Source of the DNA: Enoplosus armatus
Lineage: Eukaryota > Chordata > Actinopteri > Centrarchiformes > Enoplosidae
Direction of reading: 5' to 3'
DNA: 64,000 nt
Assembly (NCBI RefSeq): GCF_043641665.1
Contig: NC_092192.1
Coordinates: forward strand, 4,313,658-4,377,657
Of the stretch, positions 56,011 through 64,000 are shown one piece after another. The notes below the pieces were generated by a model, which made no database searches, had not been told where the DNA came from, and was given only the letters and a program-made list of their open reading frames with translations. Every line of letters begins with the position of its first letter. Position 1 is the first letter of the stretch. The translations under genes were made by a program, and so were the position numbers.

Positions 56011-57771
56011 AACAGTATTGTTTAAGTTGAGTTTTTCCATATCTGCAGACTTGATTCTTTTTCAGATTGACACTCCTGTTCTGCACTGTTGTTCCTGTTA
56101 TGATTAATTCATTTAGAACTAATTATTTTTAAATTGCGTACACGTCTTACAAATTGTGCAGCATCTGGGGATGCCAAGCGTCTCTGCTCTAAATGAAAGT
56201 TATCCACGCTTGACGATTGTGCTCGACGTGATGCACAGAAGTCTTGAAATTGTTCAGACTTTTGCCTGTTGGATCATTAAAGAAATCTCACCATCAACTG
56301 CTTCATTTTTCATCTGCACACCAGTCTTATCTGACCCAGGTAAATGTCAAGTATGTCAACATCTGAACTGTGATAGTTTCTAGATTCACTGAGAGAAGTC
56401 ACCTATGAAAGAGAAATTCTATCTATCTTTATCTAAAGCCTTCATCGCAAAAAGGCACAAACGTTCACCGATACATTAGCGGGCACAGATGCTTTAATGT
56501 GGAAAAAAATACTGTTGGACTGCAGGCAGATGTTTGGGAAGACGTGATCTGTGATGATATAAGACTTCAGCTCTCCTACGAGTGGGGAAGCAAAACAGAT
56601 GGCAAAGTATTGAAAGGAATAAGGAATAAATATAATAAAAACCGCCTACGCTACAGGAAGAATGGGACTGCAACAAACCACAGGAGATGGGACAGATCCT
56701 GTTAGTCAAAAAGTGGCTATAAGAGGCCAGTTTGTTTATGATTATTTCTGAGATAATGGACAACATAAAGCCACGAGAGAGACAAGATGGCTGGGAAAGA
56801 TTAGATTAATCAAACTAAGTTATTTGATCACCAAAATTGAGAAAACTGAGAAAGAGGCACAGCACTACGTTAATGAGAGTTTCATTTATTTTTGTACAAA
56901 TAATCCGTCTATGGCAGATTATGTTTAAAGGAAAGTGTAAAATATGCTAAAACATGAGAAAGAATATGTTGCAGAGGAGAAATTTGCAGAGGAGGGAAAC
57001 TTCTGCTGAGGACGAAATGACAGTTTAAGAATTCATGAGTGAAAGATGATGCAGCCAGCCCCCCCAAAACAATTCAGTCATGATTCAGAAATGACAGCTC
57101 CTGCAGAGGAGAGAGGTGAAAGGCTGGAGGGGAAAGTCACTCAACCAATGATCAATAATCTGAGGAGCGAGTAGAAGGAAACAAAGTGGCCCTTCCAGCA
57201 GATGGGAGCACTGTGGACTTATTAATACAGTGTGTAATGCAGTGTTTCTAGCAATGTATGTTAATCATTAGCTACAAGTCTAACGTGTTGATCTGGGATG
57301 ACAAATAATTCATGATGCTTACTCTCTCCTCATTTCTGACTGTGTGCGCAGCTCCTCTGGCGTTTCACTGATTGTTTACTGAGCAGTAATAGAAGCTTGT
57401 GAAGTTGGAGACTTTGGTGGAGAGGCCAAAGCAGTCCTAACAAACCAATCCCAGTCCCAGACTGGTCTATGATCTGTGCTGCAACTGAACAACACACCTG
57501 AAGAAATGGGTGAATATGAGCCACAGTCCGGCTTCATTCCGCTCTGCTAGCCTTACTGAGCAGGAGTAACTGCTGGTCAGCACATGTCAACATTCATCTC
57601 TTTCTCCTGGTGTAGCACGGCACTGTATTGGCATACTGGTATACTGGCAAAAGTACCACAGAGTTTTGATAATGGTACAATGGCAGACGTTTGACTGACA
57701 AACTGATGTATGGCACAGAGCACAACTTCTCTTTTAAAAACAAATGCTTACGGTGGTGATGTGACACTATT

Positions 57772-57772
<1 letters not shown>

Positions 57773-57802
<30 letters not shown>
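57773..57802. repeat. (GT)n microsatellite
   Basis: About 15 GT units on the plus strand. Confidence 0.96.
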
Positions 57803-57804
<2 letters not shown>

Positions 57805-58049
57805 CTGCAACAAGCAGCGGCATGAAGATGTACAGACTTCATGAACTAGACTCGAAGAGGTGACAAAAGAATCCCACCGTTGCCTCAAGAGACAGCAGCA
57901 CCTATTCTATTCAAATAAGAGCTATTTCAATTGTAAATGTACATTATCTGTTTGTTCCTAAACCTTCTTTAAACCTGTAATAACTGCAGCGGAAACAAGC
58001 TGCAAAGACAACACTGACATATTATCACCTTTTAAAGTTGATGTGGCTA

Positions 58050-58416
58050 ACTTGTTAGCAGTCAGTTGCCTGTTTATACATCCAGCAGAGCAACATTAGC
58101 ATTCATTTGTAGTTGTGTTTCTGGCTACTAAACAGTTCACTCTCCTTTTAGCTCCTTTTTCTCCACCAACTCCTGAGGGAAATATCTGGCTTTTCAGCTG
58201 CTAAATGCTCCACTATGTTCACCAGCTAATAGCCAGCTTTGTCTGTCTGCTGTTTAATGCTGGGCAGGTAGTACAGTGAGGTTATCAGAGCATGTTTTGC
58301 TGAAAACAGCTGCCTGCTGTTCCTGGAAACGATGCTATAAGAGCGGCGAGAGTGAACCAAAACAGTAAAGTTGCGGGCCAACCAAAACAATGAGCTGAAC
58401 GATGCTTTAAGCTCAG
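58050..58416 (+). repeat. dispersed repeat, family B, longest copy
   Basis: Best preserved copy: ATCCAGCAGAGCAACATTAG, CACCAACTCCTGAGGGAAAT, TGCTAAATGCTCCACTATGT, then CAAAACAATGAGCTGAACGA. Confidence 0.8.
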
Positions 58417-58647
58417 TAGAGCTGAGACTTCAGAGTCTTTCACTTAACTTTCATTTGTCTCTTTTCATTTATTCTGCAGGTAATGGGACATCACATTCAA
58501 ACATGGCAGTTACAAGGACATGTTACTGGGAAAAATTCAGCAAAAACAAAAAAACTGATTTGGAAACAGTAAATTTATTACTATCTAAGAGTCGACAGGA
58601 GCATCGAGACATGCTCAGGAAAGTTCCCTTGGACAAGCGACTGACGA

Positions 58648-58890
58648 CGTCCTCACTGCTGCATATTTCCAACAGTCTCTAAAAACTCTCTCATTAGTCG
58701 TTCCACAACATTATGAGCCACGTTTTCCTCTTTTTTTTTTGTCCTTTGGTGCCACTGGTCAGCAGGTGTCGCTGATTGTTACCATGGAAACATGGTTAAC
58801 TTTTCAGGCCTACAGTATGTCAGTCTTTATGCTTATGAAACTGTTTAACTTGCTTTAGACTAGTCTAAAATTAAGGCCACAGACCAGTCT
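58648..58890 (+). repeat. dispersed repeat, family G (plus-orientation copy)
   Basis: Inverted partner of 30265-30485; shared blocks include TGATTGTTACCATGGAAACA, GGTGCCACTGGTCAGCAGGT and GTCCTCACTGCTGC. Confidence 0.85.
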
Positions 58891-59828
58891 AAAATATCTC
58901 TGTAAAACCATAAAACCAGCCCCTGGTTCCTGATTGGCTGAGCATTGAGCCACTGTGGCAGCACCATGGACAGCATTTATCTATGAACTACATAGAGCAA
59001 ACTGAGCAACACCATGGACAGCTCCTTTGTTACAACAAAAGGGGACCAGAGTGTTTAGCCCTGGGCAGCTAAACGCTTCCTTTTGACCAATCAATTGATT
59101 TAGAAAAAAGGTCAAATCTACTTATATCTAGGGAGGCAGACTCACCGGAGGATAATGGTGCACCAGCCTACACTTTTCCCCGCACTCTCCCTGGCGTCAC
59201 AGGGAGAGCCTGTTACTTTAACTGTTTTATTCTGGGTATGATGTTGCCATGTTGTTGCTAGTGACTCTAGGCTACTGAGTTTCTCTGGAGTGACCATTTC
59301 AATGCAGATGTACAGTGTGCATGCAGGAATCAACGTTAACTCCCACTAAGAAATACAAAGAGAAGCGTAAACACATGTATATCCAGTGGTTACATCTGTA
59401 TTATAGCAGTATAGTAGTATATATCTGTATGTTTGCTGCAGGATCATAAAATTAGAGAATGATGCAAATATTAGACAGCACATGAATATTATTATTAATG
59501 ATGCCATCAGAGATAAGGAACAAGAGCCACATAGACTCTTTGAGTCCTCAAAGGGAACATTACATTGTTTTGATGTCAAGGAAAACATGATTTCTTCTCC
59601 CCGATTAGATATCATGATTATAACTGTTCACCAAACTGTGCATCACCTCATTAACATGCACAGCAGGCAGCAGCAGATTCTGGCAGTGTTCTGGTCAGAG
59701 ATCAGGGAGGAGTGTGTTCGGGGGTTGGTGTCGGTGGTGGTGGGGGAGTGACTGATTGAGTCTGCTTCTGCTGACAGACTGATTACACTCAGAGAAGTGA
59801 ACAGTGAGCAGTAATGCACCAGTATACC

Positions 59829-59890
59829 AAAGAGAGAGAGAGGGAGATAGAGAGAAAGAGAGAGAGAGTGGGAGAAAAAGGGAGGGAGGG
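59829..59890. repeat. GA-rich low-complexity tract
   Basis: Imperfect (AG)n/GGGAG purine tract on the plus strand; it gives artefact open frames on both strands. Confidence 0.9.
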
Positions 59891-61399
59891 GTGAGCCAGA
59901 CCATCCCTCATCCACCCCCCCACCACCACCACCTTCCTGCATCAGGGAGGAGGGCTATCCCAGCCTCCCATCCCTCCCAGCATCGTGATCTCCTCTCTGC
60001 AGTATCTTCTCCTGCTGCCAGCTACTGAAGGCTTGGCCATGACACACGACACTTACACTGAAAGTCACTTCCCTCTGCTTACAAAGTCCGCTCAGCTTGA
60101 TTTATTCACTTTAATTCTGGTTAGCACAGGATCTCCCATTCATTTGAATGGCATTATTACCTGCTATGAGTTCACGTAGTGAGGGAGAGTATTATCAAAA
60201 ACACTGTCCAAATATCAAGTTATAAACTATTTTATTGACTCTGGTAATACAATAAGACACGAGGTTGCTATGCACTTGTTATTGGAGTCACACTTAATCC
60301 TGATAACAGCACAGCATTGATTTTTTTCTTGTGGATCAATCACGTGGGATATTGTTTTTTTTATCTTTTTCTAATGAACAATAATGCAGAATAGGCACAT
60401 ACGCTTGAAAGGTCAGGTCGCCAATTTTTTTTATCTTTAGGAATCTTACTTGAAGTGCACTAAGGTTGATGCTGATCACTTTTCCAGTGAAAGACCCCCA
60501 GATCGGGACACAGTTGGGCCATGGACCCCTATTTGATAATAAGTCAATTTTTGCAGTTATTTTTGTATGAAATTGGACTGTGTATCATTATATCAGATAA
60601 CAGCAGTAAGACTCAAATCCGTTTTTAAATCAGCCACTGTTGAAAGACCTCTTGACAATTTATAGTGATTTTAGAACCCGTAGAAACCCCTATAAGACCT
60701 GCTGGGAGTCTCAGGACTCCACTTTTCAGACTATTACACCTGGCAAGCAGCCTAAACTGGGGTTTACACATGGGCATAGACTATTAATGTGCATTCATTC
60801 CCCTCCTGGTGCTCTGCAGAGCAATACACTTCTGAAATTATTAATTGATTGCTCCTCATGCAGAGGAAAACAGGCTCCACAGCATCAGACGGAGGCAGTA
60901 AAGGCAGGGGCGTCCAAAACATGACACAAGAACTCACAAACAAGTCCCAGTTTGATTTCAGCTGACACCAAAACTTACAAGGGGAGCCGTTATTGATGAC
61001 TGATATGTTCAGTGTTATTTTGTTTAATGTTACCAAACTATGCTTGAAGATATCTCTGCTCCTGATTGCTCCCCTGATGTTATTTTCAGATGTGGCTCCC
61101 ATATAAGTATATGGCAACTGTGGCTTTATCTTCGCTCTACATGGTAATTATGAAAACAATATAACATGTTTTAAATGGTATATTGAAAGCCCCACCTTTG
61201 CCAAACCCAATTAACGCCCATATATTCTACTGACAGTGAAAACAAGCTCAGCAGCATACAGATAGAAGCAGTAAAGCGCCAGCAGCGGCTCTGAGATCCG
61301 ATATATGCCGCTATTTTTTGCGCAAAGTAAAAACGTAAAGCACATTTCACACCGGTACAATTCGGTGGTTTGATGAATATTTCTTCTCACCCCCACCCT

Positions 61400-61830
61400 C
61401 ATCTCACGCTATCGGCTCAGCCACCCCGGACAGAGAGGCCACATAAATCAGACGACTACGGTAAGTAAGTAATAGGATCTCGGATCTCCTGAGACATAAC
61501 AAGCCGCTTCTTGCGGCTCGCAGACCGCCGCCTCTCCATCTCCAGCAGCCCTTCAAAGCACCTGCCTGCTCGGGATGCAGTGAGAACCGGTTTCACGGCA
61601 CGGTTACCTGAACTGAGGCCTCTCCCGTGGCAACGTGGTTCTCTCTCGGGTCCTCCTCCGGGGGTCCAGCCGGTCCGGCTCTCACTCTCCTGGGGCTGCT
61701 GGGATTCCTCACCACGCTCTCCCTGGTCCGCTGGCGGAGCTCCTCTCTCCTCTCCTCACCCGAGCAGCGTCAAGCTGCCGCGGAGTACACAGCGCGAAGA
61801 CAGGAAGTTCTGTGCTCCTAATTTCAAAAT
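61400..61830 (-). promoter_or_regulatory. CpG-rich candidate capn5 promoter and non-coding exon 1
   Basis: The densest CpG stretch outside exons, lying upstream of capn5. On the minus strand a strong donor, TTCAG/GTAACC, has its GT at 61607-61606, so a leader exon could run from about 61800 to 61608 and splice to 49746. An ETS-like CAGGAAGT sits at 61801-61808. On the plus strand ACG/GTAAGT at about 61460 also looks like a donor, so a divergent transcript is possible. No transcript evidence is available here. Confidence 0.4.
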
Positions 61831-61837
61831 AAAATGA

Positions 61838-64000
61838 TTTATTTTTTAAAAATGCAGCTAATGTTGGTGGGTGTATTTATACCAGCTATGTTTTGCAAAA
61901 TTTAAAAAGTCTATAATCGACATTTTTTATAATAACAATGGATTCAATGACTATGTGTCATGCAAAATTGTGATGAACCCAAAGATAACTGTCACCGGAC
62001 TCAGTTCCTCTCAAGCTAGCTTCAATCAGTTAGCATTAATATTTAGGTTTTACATCCCGCAACTTTACAGTTTTGGTTTAAAATGCTTAATAATCACATA
62101 TAAACTAAGCCTAGCACCAAACGACGAAGTTAGCGATGTCATAGCAACTAGCTAACTGGTGAACATAATGTTAGCGGAGCAGCTAGCTTAACAATCAGTT
62201 ACTTCCACAAGGAGTTAATTAGCAAAGACCAAAAACGGAGCTACGGTGAGTGAACATTGGACTTACATTTGCCAGGTAGCCAAAAACACAACTCCAAATT
62301 AATGCGATATTATAATTCAGTATTTGCTGGATGCGTAAATGAATAGGCAACTTTGCAAAAAAAAAAGTTCGCCTTATCAACTTCAACAGTGTCAGCGTTG
62401 TTTACAGCTTGTTTCCGCTGCCCCTAGGTGACCAAAAAAAATCAGTTTATCTGGAAGGCCTATATCAAAAATGTTACTTATGGATCAAAAGATCATTTCA
62501 TCATCATTGATATTATAATATGATAAATTTGCTATTAATATAAGTTTAGTATCGTTTCTCAAACGCCTCAAGAAGTTTTATTTTGAAGGTAAGAACAGGA
62601 AGTGTTATGTTTCCTGTACTAGTACCTGACAGTGGTCCTCAGCTCAACCGCGAGAGGAGGTTGCGTGCGGATGGGGGGGGGGCTGCTGCAGACTGAGCAT
62701 GCGCACAGCTAACAGGGCCTGCTGTAATCCCCTTTGTCACCAATAACAAGAGGATGCAATATGCAGTAATTAAGAAAAAACTATCCTCCTAATTACAGCC
62801 TTCCTTTTTCATTGCTGTCTCTATGTAACACCTGAGAAGATGTAACTGAAAAATAATCACAGGCAGTTTTATTTCTTATTTCTGTATATTTCACAAATAT
62901 CCGCAAAAACAATATGGGCCAGAAGATTTTGGATATGGGACAAGAAATACCGTCTGGTCAAATACCACATAAGGATATTAATTTAATTAGATGTTACATT
63001 ACATTATTAACCTTTAACATATACCATGAGGTGAACCTTTTCATTCAAAGGGCATGAAACATTATATTTTCCCTGTCAAAACCAAACAATCTTACCTTAA
63101 GTTATTTAACATTTCAGTTAAGTTCATGCAGTGTTGGTAGTACTGTACTGTACATAAGTACAATTTCGAGGTACTTGCCCCTTACTTAAGTATTTCTATT
63201 TTATGCCACTTTATACTTTAACTCCACTACATTTTGGAGGCAAATATTGTACTTTTAACTCCACTACATTTATGTTTATATAAAGCTTTAGTTAATAGTT
63301 ACTTTGCAGAGTCACATTATTAATACAAAATATAATCAACCAATAAATTAGGATATTATGGTATTATTATGGATTAAGCTACACAGCATTATATAAAGTA
63401 GTTAAAATCAGCCCCACTTTACCAGCCAGAACATTACAGTGATGTACACATTCATGCATAATTGATGCATCAAATGAGCCATTCGGCATAATGAATACTT
63501 TAACTTTTGGTACTTTAAGTATATTTTGATGCTACTTTTACTCAGCGGTGGAAGAAGTATATACTTTATATACTGCTGAGTAGCTTAATCTACATCATAC
63601 ATCATAATTTATTAGTTGATTTATGTATCACAAAATGTATTTAAGTACAGTATTTGAGTAAATGTACTTAGTTACTTTCCAACATTGCTCGTATTCAATC
63701 TGATAAGAACCCAATAATTTCAGCAGAACTGTTCCAGAAAAAAATAAAGTAACTCAGTTGACTCAATGCTGACAGAGCAGTTATTTAGCATTGATATAAG
63801 TTTATCTTCATATATGACTATTTTTTTGTGATCAACACATGATCAAACAGAGAAAATAACATATTATATATTAAATATATATTAATAACAAAAAGCCTGT
63901 AAAGCAGTCACTTTACAGTGATAATAAATAAACCAATGCATATATGTGTGAAATCTAAACCAAATGTGGTTATTTGAAATTGCTTCAGCCCCATTAACAA
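61838..64000. other. AT-rich region upstream of capn5
   Basis: No gene recognised. It includes a short GC-rich patch with an NRF1-like GAGCATGCGCACAG at 62695-62708, and the fold-back repeat at 63129-63687. Confidence 0.6.
63129..63687. mobile_element. large fold-back repeat with CAGTGTTGG termini
   Basis: 559 bp between CAGTGTTGG and CCAACATTG (8 of 9 paired). It contains TTAACTCCACTACATTT twice and TACTTAAGTA / TTTAAGTACA-type blocks like those of 22342-22447, plus an internal GCGGTGGAAGAAGTA. Non-coding. Confidence 0.75.

Larger units (their letters stand above)
49747..61607 (-). other. capn5: probable capn5 intron 1 / upstream region
   Basis: No protein gene recognised. Contents: family B repeats (50432-50520, 55839-56010, 58050-58416), family D (54536-54735), family G (58648-58890), (GT)n at 57773-57802 and a GA-rich tract at 59829-59890. 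The assignment as intron 1 depends on the CpG-rich candidate first exon ending at 61608. Confidence 0.5.

Noticed and set aside
59643..59942. Minus-strand Ser/Leu-rich frame
   Set aside because: Arises from the GA-rich tract at 59829-59890 read on the opposite strand.
61627..61821. Plus-strand frame with a leucine-rich, membrane-like start in the CpG-rich region
   Set aside because: It begins at GTG, has an in-frame TGA at 61609-61611 just upstream and no ATG. It overlaps the candidate capn5 leader exon and is best explained by GC-rich composition.

Overview
The window is teleost fish nuclear DNA. It has spliced vertebrate genes with GT-AG introns, a Tc1-like transposon of the kind common in fish, short non-autonomous repeats of types frequent in teleosts, and long (CA)n tracts. 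The order capn5 - omp (inside capn5) - myo7a matches the vertebrate CAPN5-OMP-MYO7A block of human 11q13.5. The paralogue suffix (a or b) cannot be decided from this window.

Layout. 1-880: right part of a Tc1-like transposon whose transposase frame is still open, lying in a myo7a intron. 1219-3292: the 5' end of myo7a on the minus strand (start-codon exon and the next coding exon; the rest of the gene lies left of the window). 3293-19054: a gene-poor spacer that should hold the unseen non-coding first exon of myo7a and the capn5 3' UTR, along with repeats and a decayed L1 fragment. 19055-49737: the complete capn5 coding region on the minus strand, 12 coding exons that join in phase to give 642 residues, with the Cys81/His252/Asn284 triad intact. 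35080-35562: a single-exon olfactory marker protein gene (omp) on the plus strand inside the 7.2 kb capn5 intron. 49747 to about 61600: probably capn5 intron 1, rich in dispersed repeats. 61400-61830: a CpG-rich stretch that is the best candidate for the capn5 promoter and non-coding exon 1. 61840-64000: AT-rich, with one large fold-back repeat.

How the genes relate: calpain-5 is a cytosolic/nuclear cysteine protease prominent in retina, omp is the abundant small cytosolic protein of mature olfactory neurons, and myo7a is the sensory-cell motor mutated in Usher syndrome 1B. They are neighbours by ancestry, not a pathway. No new biological system was found. The observations most worth following up are splicing-related: a UG-repeat tract 26 nt upstream of the frame-neutral capn5 exon 7, a weak capn5 exon 9 donor followed by CA repeats, and a tandem acceptor at exon 12. 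Others are a possible far-upstream omp promoter and several structurally definable MITEs.
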